Shown here: one piece after another, positions 6,848-12,287 of the stretch
How the letters are laid out: every line of letters starts with the position of its first letter
Position numbering within the stretch: position 1 is the first letter of the stretch
Assembly (NCBI GenBank): GCA_964388085.1
Contig: CAYLZW010000174.1
Coordinates: 1 to 12,341, forward strand
Direction: 5' to 3'
Length of the DNA: 12,341 nt
Source: CAYLZW01 sp964388085
GTDB lineage: Bacteria > Myxococcota > UBA727 > CAYLZW01
The notes under the pieces: generated by a model
Database searches by the model: none
What the model saw: the letters and a program-made list of their open reading frames with translations, nothing else
Told to the model about the DNA's origin: nothing
Made by a program: the position numbers and the translations under genes

Positions 6848-7150
6848 TCAGCGCGAGCGGAAGCCGAACGCCATGAGCAACACCGCCGCCGCCGCGACGC
6901 CGAGCGCCAACTGCAGCGCCCCGCCGAGGTGCAGCGCGTTGCCGAAGAGGTGCCCGATCATGCTGCCGCCCATGCCGATGAGGGCCGTCCCGAGGAGGCC
7001 GATGCGCTCTTCACCGGGCAACACGAGCCGCGCGAGCGCGCCCACCACGAGGCCGGCAGCGAGGTGCCAGAGCAGCGAGAGCGTGAGGCCGAACAGGACG
7101 GCAGCGAGGCCGATGAGGACCAGCAGAGCGACGAGGGCGAGTCCGATCAA
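6848..7150 (-). CDS. GlsB/YeaQ/YmgE-like small membrane protein
   Basis: A 100-residue protein with four hydrophobic segments (about 2-24, 25-43, 50-72 and 76-97). The core LAAGLVVGALARLVLPGEE, then GLLGTALIGMGGSMIGHLFG, is the signature of the transglycosylase-associated/GlsB/YeaQ stress-response membrane family. Members are usually 80-100 residues and their biochemical role is unknown. The start is probably TTG at 7150: GGAG lies 6 bp upstream and no in-frame ATG precedes the first helix. It is convergent with the exported-protein operon and divergent from the GST gene. A weak TTGACC-like -35 is visible on the minus strand at 7188-7193, but the matching -10 is poor. Confidence 0.85.
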   Translation of the reverse strand: MIGLALVALLVLIGLAAVLFGLTLSLLWHLAAGLVVGALARLVLPGEERIGLLGTALIGMGGSMIGHLFGNALHLGGALQLALGVAAAAVLLMAFGFRSR

Positions 7151-7291
7151 CGTGGGCTCCAGGTGTAAGGGTTGCGGGCACGCGGCGGGTCAACGACCAA
7201 TCTAGGCACTGGCGGTGGGGAGGCCAGCGGGTTTCTGTCGGGTGTGACGGAGGTACCGGCCGGAGCGGGTGGGGCGTCGCTGCCGCGGTTC

Positions 7292-7300
7292 TGCTAGGAC
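7292..7300 (+). promoter_or_regulatory. Extended -10-like box for the GST gene
   Basis: TTC-TGC-TAGGAC (hexamer 7295-7300) lies 7 bp before the ATG at 7308. The gap CGCCCCC contains no ribosome-binding site. It closely resembles the arrangement before the MscS gene and again suggests a leaderless mRNA. Confidence 0.4.
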
Positions 7301-7307
7301 CGCCCCC

Positions 7308-7988
7308 ATGACCAGCATCACGGTCCATCACCTCGAGAATTCCCGCTCGCTCCGCGTCCTCTGGCTCCTCGAGGAGCTCGGCGTCGAGTACACCGTCAAG
7401 GAGTACAAGCGGGACAAGCGCCTGCGCGCTCCCCCGGCGCTCAAGGCCGTCCACCCGCTCGGGAAGTCGCCCGTCGTCGAGGTGGACGGCGTCGTGCTGG
7501 CCGAGTCGGCCGCCATCCTCGAGCTGTTGCTCTTGCAGCTCGGCCAGGGACGCCTGCGCCCCGAGCCCGGCGGCGAGGCGTTTCGGCGCTATCTGTATTT
7601 CCTGCACTTCGCCGAGGGGTCGATGATGACGCCCCTGCTCGTCTCGCTCCTCACGAGTCAGGTGCGGCGCGCGAAGGTGCCCTTCTTCATCAAGCCCATC
7701 GCGCGCAGCATCGCCGACAAGATCGACGAGAACTACACGACGCCCGAGCTCTCTCGCCTGCTGCCGTTTCTCGAGGAGGAGCTGCGGGAGCGGCCGTATC
7801 TTGCCGGAGACGAGCTCACGGCGGCGGACATTCAAATGAGCTACCCGCTCGAGGCGGCCGCGGCGCGTGGTGGGTTGGATTCTCGCTATCCGAATCTGCA
7901 GGGGTTCTTGGAGCGGATTCATTCGCGCGAGACGTATCAGAGGGCGCTCGCGAGAGGGGGGCCGATGACGCCTCCGCAGGGAGCGTGA
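7308..7988 (+). CDS. Glutathione S-transferase family protein
   Basis: A 226-residue cytoplasmic protein of normal GST length. The thioredoxin-like N-domain (about 1-80) begins ITVHHLENSRSLRVLWLLEELG, with Ser12 or Ser14 in the position of the catalytic residue. The cis-proline is Pro55 (LGKSPVVE). The glutathione gamma-glutamyl site is ESAAI (Glu66, Ser67). The helical C-domain ends with PFLEEELRERPYLAGDELTAADIQMSYPL, which carries the N-capping box and hydrophobic staple typical of GSTs, then YPNLQGFLERI. It probably conjugates or reduces electrophiles with glutathione; substrate is unknown. The ATG at 7308 is chosen over the in-frame start at 7269, because homology starts at MTSITVHH and the 13 extra codons cover the promoter-like box. 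No cooperating neighbour is evident. Confidence 0.93.
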   Translation: MTSITVHHLENSRSLRVLWLLEELGVEYTVKEYKRDKRLRAPPALKAVHPLGKSPVVEVDGVVLAESAAILELLLLQLGQGRLRPEPGGEAFRRYLYFLHFAEGSMMTPLLVSLLTSQVRRAKVPFFIKPIARSIADKIDENYTTPELSRLLPFLEEELRERPYLAGDELTAADIQMSYPLEAAAARGGLDSRYPNLQGFLERIHSRETYQRALARGGPMTPPQGA

Positions 7989-8014
7989 GCGTCGGCGTGG
8001 GCGTCCGCGCCTCT

Positions 8015-8038
8015 GTCCGCGTGAACGTCCGCGTGAAC
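8015..8038. repeat. 12-bp tandem duplication GTCCGCGTGAAC x2
   Basis: Two exact adjacent copies (8015-8026 and 8027-8038) lie within a 105-bp GTC/GCG-rich low-complexity spacer between the GST gene and the next start. A third degenerate copy follows (GTCGGCCCGGAC). It may reflect slippage. No coding sense is apparent. Confidence 0.85.
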
Positions 8039-8080
8039 GTCGGCCCGGACGAAGACACAGACGCAGGCGCCCTCCCGCAC

Positions 8081-8086
8081 TACGCT
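8081..8086 (+). promoter_or_regulatory. -10-like box for the small unknown gene
   Basis: TACGCT ends 7 bp before the ATG at 8094, the same spacing as the MscS and GST genes, and no ribosome-binding site lies between. It keeps the three most conserved -10 positions (TA...T) but lacks the TGn extension. Confidence 0.35.
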
Positions 8087-8093
8087 CCCGCCC

Positions 8094-8441
8094 ATGGACC
8101 TCCCTGAGATCACCATCCACGCCCAGGAAGACCTCAAGCTCGCCGTCTCCACCGACGAAGATCCCAGCTCGCGCGTCCTCCTCGTCGACGTCACCGACGC
8201 GAGCGGCGAGGTCCACATGTCCGAGATCCGCATCGCCCCCAAGAACGTCGAGAAGCTCAAGCGACAAGCGAGCCGCGCCATCATGCAGTTCCGCACCAGC
8301 GACGGCGCGCTCTGGATCCAAGGGAACGGCCCCCGTTGGACGCTACGCTTCGCGGTCCCGGAGCAGCCCACCGCCCACCTCACGCTCGACGAAGAAGAGA
8401 CCAGAGCCCTCAAAGCCGCCCTCTTCGAACCGCTCGTCTGA
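8094..8441 (+). CDS. Small conserved-looking protein of unknown function
   Basis: Not recognised. The 115-residue product has no signal peptide, membrane segment or cysteine. It alternates likely beta strands (EITIHAQ, LKLAVST, RVLLVDV, MSEIRIA, GALWIQG, RWTLRFAV) with one basic helix (NVEKLKRQASRAIMQF, about 51-66), and closes with an acidic helix, DEEETRALKAALF. Third-position GC bias and a start placed just after a -10-like box support a real gene. It lies 49 bp before the dehydrogenase gene on the same strand, and that gene has its own good ribosome-binding site. Cotranscription is possible, but no shared function is implied. Confidence 0.65.
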   Translation: MDLPEITIHAQEDLKLAVSTDEDPSSRVLLVDVTDASGEVHMSEIRIAPKNVEKLKRQASRAIMQFRTSDGALWIQGNGPRWTLRFAVPEQPTAHLTLDEEETRALKAALFEPLV

Positions 8442-8490
8442 ACTCTCGCTGCGCCGCACCTCGTCATCCGCGCCATCCGGAGGCCCCGCC

Positions 8491-9429
8491 ATGTCCCTGT
8501 ACGCCATGCTCAAGCGCCCTGGTCCGAGCGGCTTCGGCTACGGCTCCACCGCCGAGGACGTCGTCGCGGGTGTCGATCTGAGCGGCAAGACGTTCCTGCT
8601 CACCGGCTGCAGCTCCGGGCTCGGGCTCGAGACGCTCCGCGTGCTGACCTCGAGGGGCGCGCACGTCATCGCCACGGCTCGCTCGCGGGAGAAGGCCGCC
8701 AAGGCGTGCGCCTCGGTCTCCGGGCAGAGCACGCCGATCCCTTGTGAGCTCGCGGACCCGGCGTCGGTGCTCGCTTGTGTCGCCGAGGTGAAGGCGCTGG
8801 GCGTCGTGCTCGATGGCATCATCGCCAACGCCGGCATCATGGCGCTGCCGAAGCTGCAGCAGGCGTGCGGGTATGAGCTGCAGTTCTTCACGAACCACAT
8901 GGGTCACTTCTCCCTCGTCACCGGGCTCGTCGACAGCTTGGCGACGAACGGCCGCGTGGTCATGTTGAGCAGTGACGCGCACCGAATGGCGCCGTCGGTG
9001 GGCATCGAGCTCGACAACCTCTCGGGGGAGCGCGGCTACTCCGGCTGGCGCGCGTACGGACAATCGAAGCTCGCGAACCTGCTGTTCGCGAAGGCGCTCG
9101 CGCGGCGATTCGAGGGCAGCGAGCGCGTCGCGTGCGCGGTGCATCCCGGCGTCATCCAGACCCAGCTCGGCCGTCACATGGGCGCGTTCCTGAACGCGTT
9201 CTACGGCCTCGGCACCCTGGTCGCCTTCAAGAACGTCCCACAGGGCGCCGCCACGCAGGTCTGGGCCGCGGCGCACCCCGACGCCGCGGAGATGTCGGGG
9301 AAGTATCTGTCCGACGTCAATGCGGCCCGCTGCCGCAAGATCGCCGACGACACCGACCTGCAGGACCGCCTCTGGCAGAGGTCGGAGGAGATCGCCGCGG
9401 AGCTCTCCGCCGAGCGTCAGGCAGCCTGA
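8491..9429 (+). CDS. Short-chain dehydrogenase/reductase (retinol dehydrogenase-like)
   Basis: A 312-residue NAD(P)-dependent oxidoreductase with a single Rossmann domain. Visible elements are the cofactor motif TGCSSGLG (38-45), Arg64 near the end of beta 2, the NAG motif (113-115) followed by IMALP, the catalytic serine in LSSDAH (160-161), and YGQSK giving Tyr189 and Lys193. The HPGVIQTQLGRH segment follows, as in retinol-dehydrogenase/WW-oxidoreductase-type enzymes. The preceding 30 residues, including STAEDVVAGVDLSGK, are a usual lead-in for this subgroup. Substrate cannot be assigned. The ATG at 8491 has GGAGG 7 bp upstream (8479-8483), the clearest ribosome-binding site in this part of the window. 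It is convergent with a methyltransferase gene. Confidence 0.93.
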   Translation: MSLYAMLKRPGPSGFGYGSTAEDVVAGVDLSGKTFLLTGCSSGLGLETLRVLTSRGAHVIATARSREKAAKACASVSGQSTPIPCELADPASVLACVAEVKALGVVLDGIIANAGIMALPKLQQACGYELQFFTNHMGHFSLVTGLVDSLATNGRVVMLSSDAHRMAPSVGIELDNLSGERGYSGWRAYGQSKLANLLFAKALARRFEGSERVACAVHPGVIQTQLGRHMGAFLNAFYGLGTLVAFKNVPQGAATQVWAAAHPDAAEMSGKYLSDVNAARCRKIADDTDLQDRLWQRSEEIAAELSAERQAA

Positions 9430-9434
9430 CAGGC

Positions 9435-9462
9435 TCGTCGCCGGCGCGTCACCCGGCGACGA
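9435..9462. terminator. Perfect 10-bp hairpin just after the dehydrogenase gene
   Basis: TCGTCGCCGG (9435-9444) pairs with CCGGCGACGA (9453-9462) around an 8-nt loop. It begins 6 bp after the TGA of the dehydrogenase gene, between two convergent genes. No U-tract follows, so its role as a terminator is inferred from position. Confidence 0.4.
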
Positions 9463-9502
9463 AGGGTCGCGCAGCGAGCGCGCGTGCTCCTCGACGACAC
9501 GC

Positions 9503-10429
9503 TCATTGGCGCCGCGCCAGCACCAACACGTAGCGCAGAAACCCCGCGTCGAACGCCGCTTTGATGTAGAGCGCGGCCTCGAGCTGCGCCTTCATCATCT
9601 CCACTCCCTCGGCGCCCAGCTTCAAGCGCGCCCACAGAAACCGCGGGACGTCCTCGAGGGAGAGCCGCTGCACGCCGTCGATGGCGCGCTCATAGGCGAT
9701 CTCCCAGTTCGGCCGGACGCGATCGTTGAGATCGTCGACGTCCTCGACCGTGAAGCCCGCGCGCTCGAGGTTCGCGCGCCAACCGCTCGCGGTCTCGAGG
9801 TGCGGGATGGCCCAGCCGCGCATGAACGGATGGAGCACCAGCTCCTCCTGCAGCGACGTCAGCTTCTCCGCCCGGCACCAATCCACGAGGAGCAGCCGCG
9901 CACCGGGCTCCAGGATGGTCGCGATCTGTTCGGCCGCCGCTGCCTTGTCCGGCAAGTAGCACGCAGCGTCGAGGTAGATGGCGGCATCGAAGCGCCGGTC
10001 GAGATCGTCGAGGTGCATGATGTCGTGCTGAAGGAAGCGCAGGTTGCCGCCCTCGTACGCTCTCGCCGCCGACAATTGCGCGCCGGAGAGATCGATGCCG
10101 AGGACGTCACCGCGGCAGCGCTTGGCGATCTCCCTCGTCAGGCCGCCGCGGCCGCAGGCGAGCTCCACGACGTGGCGCTCGCGCTCGATGCCGACGGCCT
10201 CGAGATACCTGTCGTGCGTGCGCCGAAAGGCCTCCCCCCAGTCGAGTGAGTCGTCGTCGAAGATCGCGAAGTGAAAATATTCGTGCCAGTGCTCGCGGTA
10301 GAGCTGGCTGACCGCCGCGAACATCCGCTGCACGTTCTCGGCGTAGTGGTCCTCGAAGTAACGAAAGGCGCTCTCGGCCTCGGCCCGTCGCGGTGAATAG
10401 GGGCTCTCTGCCCCTGTGTCTCTCGCCAT
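9503..10429 (-). CDS. Class I SAM-dependent methyltransferase
   Basis: The 308-residue soluble product carries the SAM-binding motif VVELACGRGG (87-96) followed by LTREIAKR. An acidic strand end (GIDLS, 111-115), a post-II region (LQHDIMHLDDLDRRFDAAIYLDAACYLPDK) and the strand ARLLLVDWCR follow. The 110-residue C-terminal part is a mixed lid ending in a typical last strand (LRYVLVLARR). The N-terminal helix with HWHEYFHFAIFDDD resembles the sterol/tocopherol-type C- and O-methyltransferases, where 'WG.(S/Y)FHF' precedes the core; that resemblance is loose and the acceptor is unknown. The ATG at 10429 is preferred. The frame stays open to an ATG at 10678, but those 83 extra codons are Arg/Gly-rich, unlike any methyltransferase N-terminus. 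No strong ribosome-binding site is seen, so the start is uncertain. Confidence 0.87.
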   Translation of the reverse strand: MARDTGAESPYSPRRAEAESAFRYFEDHYAENVQRMFAAVSQLYREHWHEYFHFAIFDDDSLDWGEAFRRTHDRYLEAVGIERERHVVELACGRGGLTREIAKRCRGDVLGIDLSGAQLSAARAYEGGNLRFLQHDIMHLDDLDRRFDAAIYLDAACYLPDKAAAAEQIATILEPGARLLLVDWCRAEKLTSLQEELVLHPFMRGWAIPHLETASGWRANLERAGFTVEDVDDLNDRVRPNWEIAYERAIDGVQRLSLEDVPRFLWARLKLGAEGVEMMKAQLEAALYIKAAFDAGFLRYVLVLARRQ

Positions 10430-10749
10430 CTCGCAGCCCCCGACGAGACGAGCGTCCTCGTCCGGAGGTTGCACTCGTCGTGCCCGGCGGCTGCGGCCGC
10501 CGGTGCGCTCGGCCACCCTCGCGCCGGGAGCCGTTCCTTCCCTTGCGCCCTCTCGGCCCATCGGCGATGCTCCCCAAACGGCCTGCGTAGACGCGCAGGG
10601 TCCGACCGACGGCGGCCGCGAGCACTGAAGCTCCGGGCCGCCGTCTTCCGTTTCGCCCCAGCCGCCGCCCACCGCCACGCCAGCGACCTCCCCGCCCGGG
10701 ACGCCACGGCGCCCCGAGGGCCGAGGTGCGCCCGCCGAAGGACATCCCC
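10430..10749. other. GC-rich divergent spacer without a credible gene
   Basis: This 320-bp spacer separates the divergent methyltransferase and cysteine-cluster genes. Open frames here are Arg/Pro/Ala-rich with no family resemblance. The only clear structure is a perfect 8-bp hairpin: CCGGCGGC at 10484-10491 and GCCGCCGG at 10496-10503, with loop TGCG. AAGGA at 10738-10742 is the ribosome-binding site of the downstream gene. Promoters for both genes must lie here, but none is convincing by eye. Confidence 0.6.
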
Positions 10750-11313
10750 ATGACCGACCCGAAGCTGCAGGCCGACTGCTCGCGCTGCTTCGCCCTCTGC
10801 TGCGTCGTCCACCCGTTCTCGTCGTCGGAGGACTTCGCCATCGACAAGCCCGCCTGGAGCGCGTGCCCGTACCTGACGCCGTCCTGCCGCTGCAGCATCC
10901 ACGACAGCCTCGCTCCCCGCGGGTTCAGCGGCTGCGCGAGCTACACCTGCCACGGCGCCGGACAGAAGGTCAGCCAGTGGACCTTCGCCGGCCGAAGCTC
11001 GCGCGAGCCCCCAGCGCTCGCGGAGGACATGTTCGAGGCCTTCACGGCCATGCGGGCGCTGCACGAGCAGCTGGCGTTGCTCGCGCGAGCGAGCCGCCTC
11101 GACGTCCCGGACGCGCTCCGCGCGGCGCTCCAGCGCATGTTCGACGACGTGGAGCGCCTGACGCTCGAGCGCGACGTCGGCCTGCTCATAGGGGCCGTCG
11201 GGCAGGTCCGACGCGACGTGCGCGCGCTGCTGCAGATGGCCGCGGAGCAGCACCTGGCGCAGCGACCGCCCCGCCCCCTGGTGACGCTGCGCCGCCGCCG
11301 CAAAGCAGGCTGA
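10750..11313 (+). CDS. Cysteine-cluster protein resembling the N-terminal domain of some pentapeptide-repeat proteins
   Basis: The 187-residue product starts with a nine-cysteine domain: DCSRCFALCC (Cys10, 13, 17, 18), Cys39, CRC (46, 48), Cys62 and Cys67. Conserved phrases are FAIDKPA, CSIHDSLAPRGFSGCASYTCHGAGQKVSQ and the following TF-GR. I recall the same domain at the N-terminus of actinobacterial pentapeptide-repeat proteins, and the C-x2-C-x3-CC start recalls YkgJ-type metal-binding clusters. Residues 88-172 are helical (MFEAFTAMRALHEQLALLA and an amphipathic second half). There is no pentapeptide repeat here; the protein ends in a basic tail, RRRRKAG. Binding of zinc or an iron-sulfur centre is inferred from cysteine spacing. 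The ATG at 10750 has AAGGA 7 bp upstream; the in-frame GTG at 10726 lacks one. Confidence 0.82.
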   Translation: MTDPKLQADCSRCFALCCVVHPFSSSEDFAIDKPAWSACPYLTPSCRCSIHDSLAPRGFSGCASYTCHGAGQKVSQWTFAGRSSREPPALAEDMFEAFTAMRALHEQLALLARASRLDVPDALRAALQRMFDDVERLTLERDVGLLIGAVGQVRRDVRALLQMAAEQHLAQRPPRPLVTLRRRRKAG

Positions 11314-11378
11314 CGACGTCCCCCGCGGCTACGCTGCCGCCCGCTGGGTCTCGGCCGCGGGAAACACTAGAAACGCAT

Positions 11379-11409
11379 TTGACAGCCGGGCTTCCGTCTG
11401 GTCTGTAGC
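11379..11409 (+). promoter_or_regulatory. Promoter of the tRNA-Arg gene
   Basis: A perfect -35 TTGACA lies at 11379-11384. The -10 is less clear: TCTGTA (11402-11407, 17-bp spacer) or TGTAGC (11404-11409, 19-bp spacer). Either would start transcription a few bases before the tRNA 5' end at 11422. A consensus -35 directly upstream of a tRNA gene is a strong contextual sign. Confidence 0.6.
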
Positions 11410-11421
11410 CACCACTCGGAT

Positions 11422-11498
11422 GCGCCCGTAGCTCAGCTGGATAGAGCATCAGACTACGAATCTGAGGGTCGGACGTTCGAATCGTTCCGGGCGCGCCA
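11422..11498 (+). tRNA. trnR: tRNA-Arg (anticodon ACG), CCA encoded
   Basis: All arms fold. The acceptor GCGCCCG (11422-11428) pairs with CGGGCGC (11488-11494). The D stem is GCTC/GAGC (11431-11434 and 11444-11447). The anticodon stem TCAGA/TCTGA encloses loop CTACGAA (11454-11460) with anticodon ACG at 11456-11458, and a 5-nt variable loop GGGTC follows. The T stem GGACG/CGTTC has one G-U pair, and its loop is TTCGAAT. Discriminator G and CCA (11496-11498) are encoded. ACG reads CGN arginine codons after A34-to-inosine editing. The length is 77 nt and no base looks defective. An exact copy of its last 15 bases lies 160 bp downstream. Confidence 0.97.
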
Positions 11499-11512
11499 CT
11501 GGTTCTTGAACG

Positions 11513-11535
11513 GCCCCGCTTCTGGCGGGGCTTTT
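11513..11535 (+). terminator. Intrinsic terminator of the tRNA-Arg
   Basis: GCCCCGC (11513-11519), loop TTCTG and GCGGGGC (11525-11531) form a 7-bp GC stem followed by TTTT (11532-11535). It starts 15 bp after the tRNA CCA. It is a classical Rho-independent signal. Confidence 0.85.
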
Positions 11536-11556
11536 CCGTGGGTTGCCGGAACGTTC

Positions 11557-11581
11557 GAACGCCCGACCGGGTCGGACGTTC
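11557..11581. repeat. 25-bp near-perfect palindrome built from tRNA T-arm sequence
   Basis: GAACG-C-CCGACC is followed by a central G and GGTCGG-A-CGTTC, with a single C/A mismatch pair. The right half with the centre, GGGTCGGACGTTC (11569-11581), is identical to tRNA positions 11466-11478. The left side, TTCGAACGCCCGACC (11554-11568), is the reverse complement of tRNA 11467-11481 with one mismatch. The tRNA variable-loop/T-arm sequence is therefore present twice, head to head, just past the terminator. Confidence 0.85.
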
Positions 11582-11591
11582 ACGTGCTTTC

Positions 11592-11628
11592 AGGGGGTCT
11601 TGGTAAGACCCCCTCGCCCCTTCGGGGC
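11592..11628. repeat. Two adjacent GC-rich hairpins
   Basis: AGGGGGTCTT (11592-11601) and AAGACCCCCT (11605-11614) form a perfect 10-bp stem with a 3-nt loop. GCCCC (11616-11620) and GGGGC (11624-11628) form a second stem with loop TTC. They fill most of the space between the T-arm copy and the duplicated tRNA 3' end. No T-tract follows either one. Confidence 0.75.
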
Positions 11629-11643
11629 TCACCCCCAAACATG

Positions 11644-11658
11644 GTTCCGGGCGCGCCA
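11644..11658 (+). repeat. Second copy of the tRNA-Arg 3' end (att-like direct repeat)
   Basis: GTTCCGGGCGCGCCA at 11644-11658 is identical to tRNA positions 11484-11498, covering the end of the T stem, the acceptor 3' strand, the discriminator and CCA. The two copies are 160 bp apart in direct orientation. Duplication of a tRNA 3' end is the usual trace of tyrosine-recombinase integration. A degenerate second tRNA-Arg gene is the alternative. Confidence 0.8.
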
Positions 11659-11661
11659 CGC

Positions 11662-11686
11662 AAACCCCCGAGAAATCGGGGGTTTT
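11662..11686 (+). terminator. Second intrinsic terminator, possibly bidirectional
   Basis: AAACCCCCGA (11662-11671), loop GAAA and TCGGGGGTTT (11676-11685) form a 10-bp stem ending in TTTT (11683-11686). It begins only 3 bp after the duplicated tRNA 3' end, as a native tRNA terminator would. The A-rich left arm gives a T run on the other strand, so it could also stop the convergent TnpB-like transcript. Confidence 0.85.
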
Positions 11687-11741
11687 CGCATGTCTGGGAG
11701 CCGCTTGCTGCTGGGGTTCACGTCGCCGTCCGGCCGGAGCA

Positions 11742-12284
11742 TCAGACCTCATCCGTCCGGAGCAGGCTCCGAAGCTTCTTGGGGTGCACCCGCGCCCAAC
11801 GCTCGCCGTCGGCATAGACGGGCCAGATGAAGCTGCCCTTGTCCTTCCGCCGCTGCATCGTCCGCTCACCGTCCGCGTCGAGCCAGTAGACGAGCAGCGT
11901 GTCCCGCTTGGCGTTCGCGAACACGTACGCGGTCTCCTCGTCGGCATCCTCGTCGAGCGTCTCGACGATGATCGTCCGTAGCTTCGCAGGTCCCCAGCTC
12001 ATGCGGATGGGCAGCAGATAGACGAGCACCCGTTTCGCGTCCTGCGGCAGGAAGGCACCGGGCAGGTCGAAGCCGGGTGGGAGCTCACCCACCTGAACGA
12101 ATGGGGACGTGGTCGACGGCGCCTTCGGCGTCATTGCCGCCTCCATCTGCTCGCGCAGCCGCTTCGGGATCGGGCGACACCCGCATCGCTGCTGGTGCTC
12201 CACGTGCCATGCGATGCGTTGTGCGGTCGTCGCGCTCTTCGGCAGCACATTGCTGTCGTGCCAGGCCTTGTTCACGGGTGGCAT
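11742..12284 (-). CDS. IS66 TnpB (Orf2)-like accessory protein with an extra N-terminal HxxH-x3-CxC module
   Basis: The 180-residue protein has a C-terminal part (about 117-178) that resembles IS66 accessory protein TnpB: AYVFANAKRDTLLVYWLDADG, then K-x-K-G-SFIWP, GERWARVHPKKLRSLL. The family pattern is '(V/L)F.FRN(R)RD..K.LYWDGDG....KRLE.G.F.WP...ISA.QL..LL'. IS66 TnpB is normally about 110-120 residues and its role in transposition is not understood. Here 80-115 form the expected first part (RVLVYLLPIRMSWGPAKL replaces the usual DMR-KG-DGL stretch, so it is divergent). Residues 9-46 form an extra domain with WHVEHQQRCGCRPIPKRL, where His27, His30, Cys34 and Cys36 could bind a metal. GGAGG lies 6 bp before the ATG, inside the end of a preceding frame. 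No transposase or terminal repeat is visible, so it may be a domesticated or orphan copy. Confidence 0.65.
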   Translation of the reverse strand: MPPVNKAWHDSNVLPKSATTAQRIAWHVEHQQRCGCRPIPKRLREQMEAAMTPKAPSTTSPFVQVGELPPGFDLPGAFLPQDAKRVLVYLLPIRMSWGPAKLRTIIVETLDEDADEETAYVFANAKRDTLLVYWLDADGERTMQRRKDKGSFIWPVYADGERWARVHPKKLRSLLRTDEV

Positions 12285-12287
12285 GCG

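Noticed and set aside
7163..7193. Sigma70 promoter for the GlsB-like gene (TTGACC on the minus strand)
   Set aside because: The -35 match is fair, but TTACAC or CTTACA at 18-19 bp spacing is a poor -10. Not firm enough to list as a feature.
7011..8321. A 436-codon minus-strand frame opposite the GST gene
   Set aside because: It is an antisense shadow, produced by GC-rich third positions, of the GST, GlsB-like and 115-residue genes. Its Arg/Asp/Glu-rich composition has no domain resemblance.
10430..10678. 83-codon N-terminal extension of the minus-strand methyltransferase
   Set aside because: The added residues are Arg/Gly/Pro-rich spacer translation. The ATG at 10429 gives a normal methyltransferase N-terminus.
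10138..11253. A 371-codon minus-strand frame opposite the cysteine-cluster gene
   Set aside because: It overlaps two well-supported genes, one on the same strand in another frame. Low-complexity composition and no motif.
11543..11830. Plus-strand frames over the tRNA-derived repeats
   Set aside because: They read through two hairpins, the duplicated tRNA end and a terminator, then into the 3' end of the TnpB-like gene. This is structured non-coding sequence.
11186..11947. A 253-codon minus-strand frame crossing the tRNA, containing GTIRTSDPQIRSLMLYPAELRAH
   Set aside because: That phrase is the antisense translation of the tRNA-Arg gene, a well-known source of false proteins. The frame also crosses two terminators.
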